Positions 1 to 8,664 are shown, numbered from the stretch's first letter. The stretch: DNA of 39,355 nucleotides from Streptomyces cellostaticus (GCF_023630175.1 NZ_JALLIN010000059.1:1-39355), one strand, 5' to 3'. The notes: generated from the sequence alone by a model not told the origin. A program made the numbers and translations.

Positions 1-89
1 GGGGGGGCCCGGCCCGGGCCCCACCCCCTCGAAACCTCCTGTGGCCGAACGGGACTTGGGAACCCGCGGCCCCGGGGCGGCGTCAGCCC

Positions 90-139
90 GGGTTCGCCCC
101 GCCGCGAGGCCCGGCGAGTGCTCCCCGGCGGGCGAACCC
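90..139 (-). terminator. Hairpin downstream of rbsD
   Basis: A long inverted repeat lies 15 bases past the rbsD stop. The arms are 90-104 and 126-139; they pair over 14 bases with one bulged base and a 21-base loop. There is no T-tract, as is common for Streptomyces terminators. It probably ends the leftward ribose operon transcript. The first 90 bases of the window show no gene. Confidence 0.55.
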
Positions 140-153
140 CGACGGACGCGGCC

Positions 154-543
154 CTAGAAGAACACCCCGCACCGCAGCAGCACGTTCGCGTACGGCCGGG
201 CCTCCCCGGTGCGCACCACCAGCCGCGCCCCCGCCGACAGCTCCTTCAGCCGCTCGTGCGGCACCAGCGCCAGCTCCGGGAAGAGGCCGTCCAGCAGCGC
301 GCCCGCCGCCGGATTGGCGCCCCGGACCTCCTCGGCGGCCGTGGCCCCCTCCACCACCAGCTCGGCCAGCAGCCCGTCCAGGACCTCCGCGAACGAGGGC
401 ACACCCGCGCGGAAGGCGAGGTCCACCACACGCGGTCCGTCCGGTATCGGCAGGCCCGCGTCGCACACCAGCACCCCGTCGCCGTGCCCCAGCGCGGCCA
501 GCGCGCCGGCCAGGTGACGATTGAGGATGCCCGCCTTCCTCAC
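154..543 (-). CDS. rbsD: D-ribose pyranase RbsD
   Basis: RbsD interconverts the pyranose and furanose forms of D-ribose in the cytoplasm so that ribokinase receives its furanose substrate. The 129-residue length is slightly below that of the E. coli protein. The N-terminus MRKAGILNRHLAG, the segment LGHGDGVLVCDAGLPIP, with His20 at the position of the E. coli catalytic His, and the C-terminal GEARPYANVLLRCGV are family hallmarks. The start is a GTG that overlaps the rbsK stop by four bases (GTGA), so translation is probably coupled to rbsK. It is the last gene of the ribose operon. Confidence 0.95.
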   Translation of the reverse strand: MRKAGILNRHLAGALAALGHGDGVLVCDAGLPIPDGPRVVDLAFRAGVPSFAEVLDGLLAELVVEGATAAEEVRGANPAAGALLDGLFPELALVPHERLKELSAGARLVVRTGEARPYANVLLRCGVFF

Positions 544-1463
544 CGGTCACCGCCCCGCTCACCGAGCGCCTCGGCCTGCGCCGCCGTCGGGTACGACTCC
601 TGCGCGCCGCGCCGGGTCACCGCCGCCGCGCCCACCAGGGCCGCGTAGGCCGCCGCCGCCGGCAGCGCGGCGCCGGACCCCAGCTTCCAGGCCAGGGCCG
701 CGGTGAAGGCGTCGCCCGCGCCGGTGGTGTCCACCGCGTCCACCCGCACCGGCGGCACCCGGGTCAGACCGGAGGAGTCGCAGACCAGCGCCCCGGCCGC
801 GCCGAGCGTCACCACCACCGAGCGCGGGCCCCGGGCCAGCAGCCGGGGCGCCCAGCGGTCCGGTTCTCCGCTCGTGCCGTCCGCTCCGAGGAGCACCCGG
901 GCCTCGTGCTCGTTGACGATCAGCGGATCGCAGGCCGCCAGCACCTCCGCGGGCAGCTCGCGCGGCGGGGACGGGTTCAGCACGAACCGGCTGCCGTCCG
1001 CCAGGTTCCGCACGACCTCCACCACCGTCTCCAGCGGGATCTCCAGCTGCGCCGACACCACCCGCGAGGCGCGCAGCAGACCGGCCGCCGCCCGCACGTC
1101 CGCCGGGGTGAGCCGGGCGTTGGCGCCGGGCGACACCACGATGCTGTTGTCCCCGGAAGGATCGACGGTGATCAGCGCGACACCGGTCGGCCCCCCGCCC
1201 ACCAGGACGCCCGCCGTGTCCACCCCGTCCGCCCGCTGCGCCTCCAGCAGCAGCCGGCCGTGGGCGTCGTCGCCGACCCGGGCGAGCAGCGCGGTACGCG
1301 CGCCGAGCCGGGCGGCGGCGACCGCCTGGTTGCCGCCCTTGCCGCCGGGATGGACGGCCAGGTCGCCGCCCAGCACCGTCTCGCCGGCGGCCGGCCGCCG
1401 TTCGACCCCGATCACCAGGTCGGCGTTGGCCGAACCCACGACCAGGAGGTCGTAGTCGTACAT
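540..1463 (-). CDS. rbsK: Ribokinase RbsK
   Basis: This PfkB-family sugar kinase phosphorylates D-ribose to ribose 5-phosphate with ATP, feeding the pentose phosphate pathway. The 307 residues begin MYDYDLLVVGSANADLV, followed by the GGKGGNQAVAAARLG substrate-binding segment near residue 40. The C-terminal DTTGAGDAF motif carries the catalytic Asp. The ATG start has a GGGGAG ribosome site about eight bases upstream. The gene lies 73 bp after the transporter fusion gene, with a 30-bp palindrome in the gap, and overlaps rbsD by four bases. Specificity for ribose rather than another sugar is inferred from the partner genes. Confidence 0.93.
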   Translation of the reverse strand: MYDYDLLVVGSANADLVIGVERRPAAGETVLGGDLAVHPGGKGGNQAVAAARLGARTALLARVGDDAHGRLLLEAQRADGVDTAGVLVGGGPTGVALITVDPSGDNSIVVSPGANARLTPADVRAAAGLLRASRVVSAQLEIPLETVVEVVRNLADGSRFVLNPSPPRELPAEVLAACDPLIVNEHEARVLLGADGTSGEPDRWAPRLLARGPRSVVVTLGAAGALVCDSSGLTRVPPVRVDAVDTTGAGDAFTAALAWKLGSGAALPAAAAYAALVGAAAVTRRGAQESYPTAAQAEALGERGGDR

Positions 1464-1490
1464 GGAATTGACTCCCCTGAGAGATGACCG

Positions 1491-1520
1491 GGGCGGGCGG
1501 TCCCCGGGGACCGCCCGCCC
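1491..1520 (-). promoter_or_regulatory. 30-bp perfect palindrome between rbsCB and rbsK
   Basis: The arms 1491-1503 and 1508-1520 are perfectly complementary around a CCGG centre. The hairpin would sit in the operon mRNA just before the rbsK ribosome site. It has no U-tract, so it is more likely an RNA-stabilising or attenuating stem that lowers rbsK-rbsD expression relative to transporter genes than a full terminator. This function is inferred. Confidence 0.5.
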
Positions 1521-1536
1521 GCTCGCTCGTCGATTG

Positions 1537-3486
1537 TCAGCCGGTGAACCCGGCCGCGTTCTCCTTCGTGACCACCTTGACCGGTACCTTGACGGCCGCC
1601 CCGACCTTCTTGCCCTGGACCGCCTTCAGCGCGTTGTCGACCGCCATCCGGCCGAGCTGGCTGGGCTGCTGGGCCACGGACGCGTACAGGGTGCCGCCCT
1701 CGACCGCCTTCAGCCCGTCCGGGGTGCCGTCGAAGCCGACCACCTGGACCGACCGGCCGGCCTTGGCGCCCAGCGCCTTGATCGCGCCGAGGGCCATCTC
1801 GTCGTTGGCGGCGATGACGCCCTGCACGTCGGGGTGGGCCTGCAGCAGGTTCGACATCACGTCGAGCCCCTTGGTGCGGTCGAAGTCGGCCGGCTGCTGG
1901 GCCAGGACCTGGATGCCCGGGTAGGACTTCAGCCCCTTGGCGAAGCCCGCCGCCCGCTCCCGGGCGGCGGAGGTGCCCGCCTGGCCCTGCAGGATGACGA
2001 TCTTCCCCTTGCCGCCGAGCTTCTCGGCGACCGTCTTCGCGGCCAGTTCGCCGCCGGCCACGTTGTCCGAGGCCACCAGGGCGTCCACGGTCGCCCTGTT
2101 GACCCCGCGGTCGACGGCGATGACCGGGATCCCGGCCTTGCCGGCCGCCTTCACGGAGTTGCCGGCCGCGTCCGAGTCCACCGGGTTGACGATGATCGCA
2201 CCGAGGTCCGAGCTGGTGAAGTTCTGGAGCTGGTTGGCCTGCTGGGAGGCGTCGTTCTGGGCGTCCGTGACCGTGAGGTCCACACCCAGCTTCTTCGCCT
2301 CGGCCTGGGCGCCCGCCCGGATCTGCACGAAGAAGGGGTTGTTGAGGGTGGACAGGGACAGGCCCATCCTCGGGTTCGTGGACGAGGCGGAGCCGTTGTG
2401 CAGGAAGGAGGTCGCGCCGACGATCGCCACGGTGACGACCGCCGCGAGCGCGTACGTCCCGGCCTGCCTGCCCTTGCCGCCGGGAGAGGCACCGGCCGCC
2501 GCCGGGGCCGCCCCCGCCTTGCGGCGCAGCGTGTCGAAGAGGACCGCCAGCGCGATCACGACGCCGATGACGACCTGCTGCCAGAAGGCGGACACGTTCA
2601 GCAGGTTGAGGCCGTTGCGCAGCACCGCGAGGATCAGGGCGCCGATCAGTGTGCCGGACGCCTTGCCGGTGCCGCCCGCGAGCGAGGCGCCGCCGATGAC
2701 GACCGCGGCGATCGCGTCCAGCTCGTAGCCGTCGGCGGCCTGCGGCTGCGCGGAGGACAGCCGGGAGGCGAGCACGACACCCGCGACGGCGGCGAACACG
2801 CCGGACAGCGCGTAGATGGCGAGCTTCTGCCTCTTCACCCGCAGGCCGGACAGCCGCGCGGCCTCCTCGTTGCCGCCGATCGCGTACATCGAGCGGCCGA
2901 TGTAGGTGCGGCCGAGCACGAGGGCGGCGATCAGGCCCATCACGACCATCACGAGGACCGGCACCGGCAGCCAGCCGCCGAGTGTGTCCCCGAGGTGCGA
3001 GACGGAGTCCGGGAAGGGGATCGGGGAGCCCCCGGAGATCACCAGGGACAGACCGCGGGCCACCGAGAGCATGGCGAGCGTCGCGATGAACGGCGGGAGC
3101 TTGCCGTACGCGACGAGGAAGCCGTTGACGAGTCCGGCCGCGACACCGGTCACCACGGCCAGCAGCACCGCCACGGCGACCGGGACGCCGTGCGAGGTGG
3201 CGCTCCAGGCGAGGACGGTGGCCGACAGGGCCGCCACCGAGCCCACCGACAGGTCGATGCCGGCCGAGACGATGACGAACGTGACACCGAAGGCGAGGAC
3301 GGCGGTCACGGCCGCCTGCACGCCGACGTTGAGCAGGTTGTCGGTGGTCAGGAAGTCGCCCGACAGCGCCGACATGGCGATGACGAGGACGATCAGCGCG
3401 GTCAGCGCGCCGTTCTCCAGGAGCAGGCGGCGCACCGCCGTGGCGCCACCGGCGCCCGTCGTGCTCTTGAGCGTGTCAGTGGCCAC
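1537..3486 (-). CDS. Fused ribose ABC permease and substrate-binding protein (RbsC-RbsB)
   Basis: This one 649-residue chain holds two usually separate parts of a ribose-type ABC importer. Residues about 25-320 are an RbsC-type permease, rich in membrane segments, with a cytoplasmic loop around GGNEEAARLSGL (204-216) that would contact the ATPase. A Gly/Ala/Pro linker (322-343) leads to an extra membrane helix (344-361). Residues 372-649 are a periplasmic-binding-protein fold (starts MGLSLSTLNNPFFVQIR; contains DGTPDGLKAVEGG). The extra helix would place the binding domain outside the membrane, replacing a lipoprotein anchor. No separate rbsB is present. The GTG start lies inside the end of rbsA (11-bp overlap). 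The frame is intact through the junction, and I recall similar fusions annotated in other Streptomyces. Confidence 0.92.
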   Translation of the reverse strand: MATDTLKSTTGAGGATAVRRLLLENGALTALIVLVIAMSALSGDFLTTDNLLNVGVQAAVTAVLAFGVTFVIVSAGIDLSVGSVAALSATVLAWSATSHGVPVAVAVLLAVVTGVAAGLVNGFLVAYGKLPPFIATLAMLSVARGLSLVISGGSPIPFPDSVSHLGDTLGGWLPVPVLVMVVMGLIAALVLGRTYIGRSMYAIGGNEEAARLSGLRVKRQKLAIYALSGVFAAVAGVVLASRLSSAQPQAADGYELDAIAAVVIGGASLAGGTGKASGTLIGALILAVLRNGLNLLNVSAFWQQVVIGVVIALAVLFDTLRRKAGAAPAAAGASPGGKGRQAGTYALAAVVTVAIVGATSFLHNGSASSTNPRMGLSLSTLNNPFFVQIRAGAQAEAKKLGVDLTVTDAQNDASQQANQLQNFTSSDLGAIIVNPVDSDAAGNSVKAAGKAGIPVIAVDRGVNRATVDALVASDNVAGGELAAKTVAEKLGGKGKIVILQGQAGTSAARERAAGFAKGLKSYPGIQVLAQQPADFDRTKGLDVMSNLLQAHPDVQGVIAANDEMALGAIKALGAKAGRSVQVVGFDGTPDGLKAVEGGTLYASVAQQPSQLGRMAVDNALKAVQGKKVGAAVKVPVKVVTKENAAGFTG

Positions 3487-4996
3487 GAGCGGCCTCCTTG
3501 TCGGTCGTGGGGTTGCTGACGGCGAGTGCCATCACGGAGTCCTGGGTGGCCTCGTCGGCGGGCAGTTCACCCGCGATCCGGCCCTGGGCCATCACCAGCA
3601 CCCGGTCGCTCATGCCGAGCACCTCGGGCAGATCGCTGGAGATCATGAGTACGGCGGTGCCCGCCGCGGTCAGTTCGTTGATGAGCTGGTAGATCTCGAC
3701 CTTGGCGCCGACGTCGATACCGCGCGTCGGCTCGTCGAGGATCAGCACCTTGGTGTTCGCCAGCAGCCACTTGCCGATGACGACCTTCTGCTGGTTGCCG
3801 CCGGACAGGGTCCGCACGTGCTGGCCGAGCCCGGCCATCCGCACGCCGAGCTGCCCGGCCATCCTCGCGGCGGCCTCGCGCTGGCCCCCGAGGTCGACGA
3901 GCCCCGCGCGGGTGGCGGCGCGCATGGTCACCAGGCCGAGGTTCTCCTCGACCGACTGGTCCAGCACCAGCCCCTGGCCCTTGCGGTCCTCCGGGATCAG
4001 TCCGACGCCGGCCGCCATGGCGGCGTTGACGTCGTGCCCCTTCAGGGCCGCACCGGCGACCCTCACGGCCCCCGCGTCGTACCGGTCCGCCCCGAACACC
4101 GCCCGGACGACCTCCGTACGGCCGGCGCCGACCAGCCCGGCGATGCCGACCACCTCACCGGCGTGCACCTCGAAGCTGACGTCGTGGAAGACGCCGTCGC
4201 GGGTCAGGCCCTCGACGCTGAGCAGCGCGCCGCCCCGGTCGGCCCGTTCGCGCGGGTACTGCTGCTCGATGGAGCGGCCCACCATCAGCCGGACCAGCTC
4301 GGCCTGCGGTGTGGCGGCCGGGACCCGACCGACGCTCCTGCCGTCCCGGATGACCGTGACCCGGTCGCCCAGGGCGGCGATCTCCTCCAGGTGGTGGGTG
4401 ATGAAGACGATGCCGACGCCCTCCTCGCGCAGTTGGCGCACGATCACGAAGAGCCTGTCGACCTCCTCGGAGGTGAGCACGGCGGTCGGCTCGTCCATGA
4501 TCAGTACGCGCGCGTCCAGGCTGAGCGCCTTCGCGATCTCGACCATCTGCAGGCGCGCGATACCGAGTTCGCGCACCCGCGCACGGGGGGACACGTCCAC
4601 CCCGACCCGCTTGAGCAGGACCTCGGCGTCGGCCTCCATCCGCTTCCGGTCGATCATCCCGAACCGGCGCGGCTGCCGGCCGAGGAAGATGTTCTCGGCG
4701 ACCGTCAGGTCGGGGACCAGGTTGAACTCCTGGTAGATGGTGGCGATCCCGAGGCGTTCGGAGTCCTGCGCACCGTGGATGCGCACCTCCTCGCCGCCGA
4801 CGAGGATCCGCCCGGCGTCGGGCGTGTACGCACCGGAGAGCATCTTGATCAGCGTGCTCTTGCCCGCGCCGTTCTCACCGAGCAGCACGTGCACCTCGCC
4901 CCGGCGCAGGGAGAAGTCGACGCCGTCGAGCGCCACCACGCCGGGGAAGGTCTTCCGGATGCCCTCGATGCGCAGCAACTCGTCCTGGTCGCTCAC
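3476..4996 (-). CDS. rbsA: Ribose ABC transporter ATPase RbsA
   Basis: This sugar-import ATPase of the RbsA/MglA type has 506 residues and two ABC domains in tandem. The first has Walker A GENGAGKS (40-47) and a DEPTAVL Walker B region. The second has the degenerate Walker A GLVGAGRTEV usual for this family, and LSGGNQQKV followed by LDEPTRGIDVG. It would energise the permease/binding fusion encoded next. I chose the GTG at 4996, which overlaps the regulator stop by four bases (GTGA); the frame stays open farther upstream inside the regulator gene, but the family N-terminus (LLRIEGIRKTFPGVVALDGV) begins here. The gene is co-transcribed with the regulator and downstream rbs genes. Confidence 0.94.
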   Translation of the reverse strand: MSDQDELLRIEGIRKTFPGVVALDGVDFSLRRGEVHVLLGENGAGKSTLIKMLSGAYTPDAGRILVGGEEVRIHGAQDSERLGIATIYQEFNLVPDLTVAENIFLGRQPRRFGMIDRKRMEADAEVLLKRVGVDVSPRARVRELGIARLQMVEIAKALSLDARVLIMDEPTAVLTSEEVDRLFVIVRQLREEGVGIVFITHHLEEIAALGDRVTVIRDGRSVGRVPAATPQAELVRLMVGRSIEQQYPRERADRGGALLSVEGLTRDGVFHDVSFEVHAGEVVGIAGLVGAGRTEVVRAVFGADRYDAGAVRVAGAALKGHDVNAAMAAGVGLIPEDRKGQGLVLDQSVEENLGLVTMRAATRAGLVDLGGQREAAARMAGQLGVRMAGLGQHVRTLSGGNQQKVVIGKWLLANTKVLILDEPTRGIDVGAKVEIYQLINELTAAGTAVLMISSDLPEVLGMSDRVLVMAQGRIAGELPADEATQDSVMALAVSNPTTDKEAARGH

Positions 4997-6021
4997 GACT
5001 CGCTCCTGTTCGTTGCGGGGTTCTGGGCGGGGGGCGCGCCGCACGAGCGGCGCACGACGAGACGGGCGGGGAGGGTGACGGACTCGCCGGGCCGTCCCGC
5101 GATGCGGTCCACCAGGGCCCGTACGGCGGCCCGGCCCAGCTCGCCCGTGGGCTGGGCGATCGCGGTGACCGGCGGATCGGTGTGCACGAACCAGCGGATG
5201 TCGTCGAACGCGGCGAGCGCGATGTCGTCCGGGACGCGCAGCCCGCGCGCGCGGATCGCGTCCAGGGCGCCGAGCGCCATCAGGTTGTCCGCCGCGAAGA
5301 CCGCCTCGGGCGGCTCCGGCAGGTCGAGGAAGCCCTCGGTGACCCGTCGGCCGCTCTCCGCCTGGAAGTCGCCCTGGCCGGTGTAGGCGTCCGGCAGGTC
5401 CAGCCCGTACTCGGCCAGGGCGGCCCGGAAGGCCTCGACCCGCTCGCTGCCGGTGGTGGTGGCGGCGGGCCCCGAGATGATCGCGAGCCGCCGGTGCCCG
5501 AGCCCGTACAGGTGTGCGACCAGGTCCCGTACGGCGCGCTGCCCGTCGGCCCGGACCACGGGCACCTCGACGCCCGGGATCCACCGGTCGACGAAGACCA
5601 TCGGCGTCCCTCCGCGCGCGGCGTCCAGCATCAGCGGGGAGCCGCCGTCGGTGGGGGAGACCAGCAGGCCGTCTATGCGGCGGTCCAGCAGCGTCCGCAC
5701 ATGGTGGTCCTGGAGGTCGGGCCGCTCGTCGGCGTTGCCGATGATCACGCTGTAGCCGAGCGCCCGGGCCTCCTCCTCGACGGAGCGGGCCAGCTCGGTG
5801 AAGTAGGGGTTCAGTACGTCGCTGATGACCAGGCCGAGGGTGCGGGTCTGGTCGGTCCGCAGGGAACGGGCGACGGCGTTGGGCCGGTAGCCCAGCGCCT
5901 CGACGGCGGCCAGCACGCGTGTACGTGCGTCCGCGCTGACCGACGGGTGCTCGTTCAGGACGCGCGACACCGTGGCGACCGAGACGCCCGCCGCGGCGGC
6001 GACGTCCTTGATGCTCGCCAT
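4993..6021 (-). CDS. LacI-family repressor of the ribose operon
   Basis: This 342-residue transcription factor has an N-terminal LacI helix-turn-helix (SIKDVAAAAGVSVATVSRVLN) and a C-terminal sugar-binding domain (LGLVISDVLNPYFTELARSVEEEA). It is the first gene of the ribose operon, overlapping rbsA by four bases, so it probably represses itself and the rbs genes until ribose or a phosphorylated derivative binds. I prefer the ATG at 6021, preceded by GGAGGTGGAG at suitable spacing, over an in-frame GTG at 6033 that would overlap its own ribosome site. Two operator-like palindromes lie 30-75 bp upstream. Confidence 0.9.
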   Translation of the reverse strand: MASIKDVAAAAGVSVATVSRVLNEHPSVSADARTRVLAAVEALGYRPNAVARSLRTDQTRTLGLVISDVLNPYFTELARSVEEEARALGYSVIIGNADERPDLQDHHVRTLLDRRIDGLLVSPTDGGSPLMLDAARGGTPMVFVDRWIPGVEVPVVRADGQRAVRDLVAHLYGLGHRRLAIISGPAATTTGSERVEAFRAALAEYGLDLPDAYTGQGDFQAESGRRVTEGFLDLPEPPEAVFAADNLMALGALDAIRARGLRVPDDIALAAFDDIRWFVHTDPPVTAIAQPTGELGRAAVRALVDRIAGRPGESVTLPARLVVRRSCGAPPAQNPATNRSES

Positions 6022-6049
6022 CGCGGGCTCCACCTCCTCGTGGAACTCA

Positions 6050-6063
6050 TGGAATCGATTACA
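6050..6063 (-). promoter_or_regulatory. LacI-type operator O1 of ribose operon
   Basis: The minus strand reads TGTAATCGATTCCA, a near-perfect palindrome centred on CG, the form typical of LacI-family operators in actinomycetes. It lies 29 bp upstream of the regulator start and is repeated identically 32 bp farther upstream. Confidence 0.75.
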
Positions 6064-6081
6064 TCGACATGCTCGAAGGAT

Positions 6082-6095
6082 TGGAATCGATTACA
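6082..6095 (-). promoter_or_regulatory. LacI-type operator O2 of ribose operon
   Basis: This is an identical second copy of the 14-bp element at 6050-6063. The 32-bp centre-to-centre distance is about three helical turns, which places both copies on one face of the DNA and suggests cooperative binding or a small loop. O2 also lies 63 bp from the promoter element of the divergent helicase gene. Confidence 0.75.
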
Positions 6096-6157
6096 CGGCC
6101 CCGGGGCAACCCCCCGGCGGGTTCCTGAGACCGGATCGTGATGTCGGACCGGGCCGG

Positions 6158-6163
6158 TACCTT
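6158..6163 (+). promoter_or_regulatory. -10 element of a probable leaderless promoter for the RecD-like gene
   Basis: TACCTT fits the TAnnnT pattern and ends six bases before the ATG at 6170, so transcription would start at the A of the start codon. No ribosome binding site is visible before that ATG, which agrees with a leaderless mRNA. The -35 is weak. The same geometry recurs at 27319-27331. Confidence 0.5.
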
Positions 6164-6169
6164 CGGGGC

Positions 6170-8467
6170 ATGGCTCAACAGGCGGGGAACCCCACGGGCG
6201 AACGGCGGCTCGCCGTGCTCGAAGGAGTGCTGGAGCGGATCACCTACGCCAACGAGGAGAACGGCTACACCGTCGCCCGCGTCGACACCGGCCGGGGCGG
6301 CGGGGACCTCCTCACGGTGGTCGGCGCGCTGCTCGGCGCCCAGGTGGGGGAGTCGCTGCGGATGGAGGGCCGCTGGGGCTCGCACCCGCAGTACGGCAAG
6401 CAGTTCGTCTGCGAGAACTTCACGACCGTCCTGCCGGCCACCGTCCAGGGCATCCGCCGCTATCTGGGTTCCGGACTGGTCAAGGGCATCGGCCCGGTCT
6501 TCGCCGACCGCATCACCCAGCACTTCGGCCTGGAGACCCTCGCGGTCATCGAGGAGGAGCCGAAGCGGCTGATCGAGGTCCCCGGCCTCGGCCCCAAGCG
6601 GACGAAGAAGATCGCCGACGCCTGGGAGGAGCAGAAGGCGATCAAGGAGGTCATGCTCTTCCTCCAGACCGTCGAGGTGTCGACGTCCATCGCCGTGCGG
6701 ATCTACAAGAAGTACGGCGACGCCTCCATCTCGGTCGTGAAGAACCGGCCCTACCGGCTGGCCGCCGACGTCTGGGGCATCGGCTTCCTCACCGCCGACC
6801 GGATCGCCCGGTCCGTCGGCATCCCGCACGACAGCCCCGAGCGCGTGAAGGCGGGCCTGCAGTACGCGCTGTCGCAGTCCGCCGACCAGGGCCACTGCTT
6901 CCTGCCGGAGGAGCGGCTGATCGCCGACGCGGTGAAGCTGCTCCAGGTCGACACCGGACTGGTGATCGAGTGCCTGGCCGAACTCGCCGGGCCGCCCGAG
7001 GAGGGCGAGGACCCCGGGGTGGTCCGGGAGAAGGTGCCCGGACCGGACGGCGACGCGGAGCCCGTGAACGCCGTCTACCTGGTGCCCTTCCACCGCGCCG
7101 AACTCTCCCTCTCGGCCCAGCTGCTGCGGCTGCTGCGCACCCCCGAGGACCGGATGCCCGCCTTCCGGGACGTGGCTTGGGACAAGGCGCTCGGCTGGCT
7201 CAGGAGCCGTACCGGCGCCGACCTCGCCCCCGAGCAGGAGGCCGCCGTGCGGCTCGCGCTGACCGAGAGGGTCGCGGTGCTCACCGGCGGACCCGGCTGC
7301 GGCAAGTCCTTCACGGTCCGCTCGATCGTGGAGCTGGCCCGCGCCAAGCGCGCCAAGGTGCTGCTGGCCGCGCCCACCGGGCGGGCCGCGAAGCGGCTGG
7401 CCGAGCTGACCGGCGCCGAGGCCTCCACGGTCCACCGGCTGCTGGAGCTCAGGCCCGGCGGCGACGCGGCCTACGACCGGGACCGTCCGCTGGACGCCGA
7501 TCTGGTGGTCGTGGACGAGGCCTCGATGCTGGACCTGCTGCTCGCCAACAAGCTGGTCAAGGCCGTGCCGCCGGGGGCGCACCTGCTCTTCGTCGGCGAC
7601 GTCGACCAGTTGCCCAGCGTCGGCGCCGGGGAGGTGCTGCGCGATCTGCTCGCGGAGGGCGGCCCGATTCCGGCGGTACGGCTCACCCGGGTCTTCCGGC
7701 AGGCCCAGCAGTCCGGCGTCGTCACCAACGCGCACCGCATCAACGCCGGCCGGCACCCGCTGACCGACGGGCTGAAGGACTTCTTCCTCTTCGTCGAGGA
7801 CGACACCGAGGAGGCCGGCCGGCTCACCGTGGACGTGGCCGCCCGCCGGCTGCCCGCCCGGTTCGGCCTGGACCCGCGCCGGGACGTCCAGGTGCTCGCC
7901 CCGATGCACCGCGGCCCGGCCGGCGCCGGCACCCTCAACGGACTGCTCCAGCAGGCCATCACACCGGGCCGGCCCGAGCTCGCGGAGAAGCGGTTCGGCG
8001 GCCGGGTGTTCCGTGTCGGCGACAAGGTCACCCAGATCCGCAACAATTACGAGAAGGGGGAGAACGGTGTCTTCAACGGCACCGTGGGCGTGGTCACCTC
8101 GCTCGACCCGGTCGACCAGCGTCTGACGGTGCTGACGGACGAGGACGAGGAGGTTCCGTACGACTTCGACGAACTGGACGAACTGGCCCACGCCTACGCG
8201 GTGACGATCCACCGGTCGCAGGGCAGCGAGTACCCCGCCGTGGTGATTCCCGTCACCACCGGGGCGTGGATGATGCTCCAGCGGAACCTGCTGTACACGG
8301 CGGTGACACGGGCGAAACGGCTGGTGGTCCTCGTCGGTTCACGCAAGGCGATCGGACAGGCGGTGCGCACGGTGTCGGCGGGCCGGCGCTGCACGGCTCT
8401 GGACTTCCGGCTCGGCGGTTCCCGAACGGCTCCGACCAGCGACTCCGAGCCGCGTCCCAAAAAATGA
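6170..8467 (+). CDS. RecD2-like ATP-dependent DNA helicase
   Basis: This superfamily 1 helicase of the RecD2 (RecD-like, no RecBC partner) group has 765 residues. An N-terminal OB-like region and helix-hairpin-helix repeats (GLGPKRTKKIADAWEE near 140; GIGFLTADRIA near 205) precede the motor. Walker A is GGPGCGKS (373-380) and Walker B is VVDEAS with Asp449-Glu450. The C-terminal motif VTIHRSQGSEYP is helicase motif VI. I chose the ATG at 6170 because homology starts there and a -10 element sits just before it; the open frame extends upstream but overlaps the ribose operators. Bacterial RecD2 proteins unwind DNA 5' to 3' and aid repair. The next gene, citA, is unrelated in function. Confidence 0.93.
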   Translation: MAQQAGNPTGERRLAVLEGVLERITYANEENGYTVARVDTGRGGGDLLTVVGALLGAQVGESLRMEGRWGSHPQYGKQFVCENFTTVLPATVQGIRRYLGSGLVKGIGPVFADRITQHFGLETLAVIEEEPKRLIEVPGLGPKRTKKIADAWEEQKAIKEVMLFLQTVEVSTSIAVRIYKKYGDASISVVKNRPYRLAADVWGIGFLTADRIARSVGIPHDSPERVKAGLQYALSQSADQGHCFLPEERLIADAVKLLQVDTGLVIECLAELAGPPEEGEDPGVVREKVPGPDGDAEPVNAVYLVPFHRAELSLSAQLLRLLRTPEDRMPAFRDVAWDKALGWLRSRTGADLAPEQEAAVRLALTERVAVLTGGPGCGKSFTVRSIVELARAKRAKVLLAAPTGRAAKRLAELTGAEASTVHRLLELRPGGDAAYDRDRPLDADLVVVDEASMLDLLLANKLVKAVPPGAHLLFVGDVDQLPSVGAGEVLRDLLAEGGPIPAVRLTRVFRQAQQSGVVTNAHRINAGRHPLTDGLKDFFLFVEDDTEEAGRLTVDVAARRLPARFGLDPRRDVQVLAPMHRGPAGAGTLNGLLQQAITPGRPELAEKRFGGRVFRVGDKVTQIRNNYEKGENGVFNGTVGVVTSLDPVDQRLTVLTDEDEEVPYDFDELDELAHAYAVTIHRSQGSEYPAVVIPVTTGAWMMLQRNLLYTAVTRAKRLVVLVGSRKAIGQAVRTVSAGRRCTALDFRLGGSRTAPTSDSEPRPKK

Positions 8468-8540
8468 TCGATCAAATGAGTCGTGAAGGTCACAGAGCAC
8501 TTCCGGATACCGGTCGAAGCGGGCAGGATGAGCAGGTTGG

Positions 8541-8559
8541 CGGCACTGAGTGCCGCCGA
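8541..8559 (+). terminator. Palindrome between helicase gene and citA
   Basis: The arms GGCGGCACT and AGTGCCGCC flank a single G. It lies 73 bp after the helicase stop and 105 bp before citA. It can form a hairpin that ends the helicase mRNA, but there is no T-tract, and an operator role for citA is equally possible. Confidence 0.35.
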
Positions 8560-8664
8560 TGGGCCCAATGGTCGACCCCGAGTGCACTCTCCTGAGCCAA
8601 ATGGGGGATGGTAGAGACAGTCAGGGCACCTCGAAGATGAGGCACTACGTCGGTGAGGGAAGAC

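Noticed and set aside
1462..3519. Long plus-strand open frame opposite the ribose transporter fusion
   Set aside because: Low-complexity Arg/Gly/Asp translation with no domain pattern; the minus strand carries the permease and binding-protein motifs.
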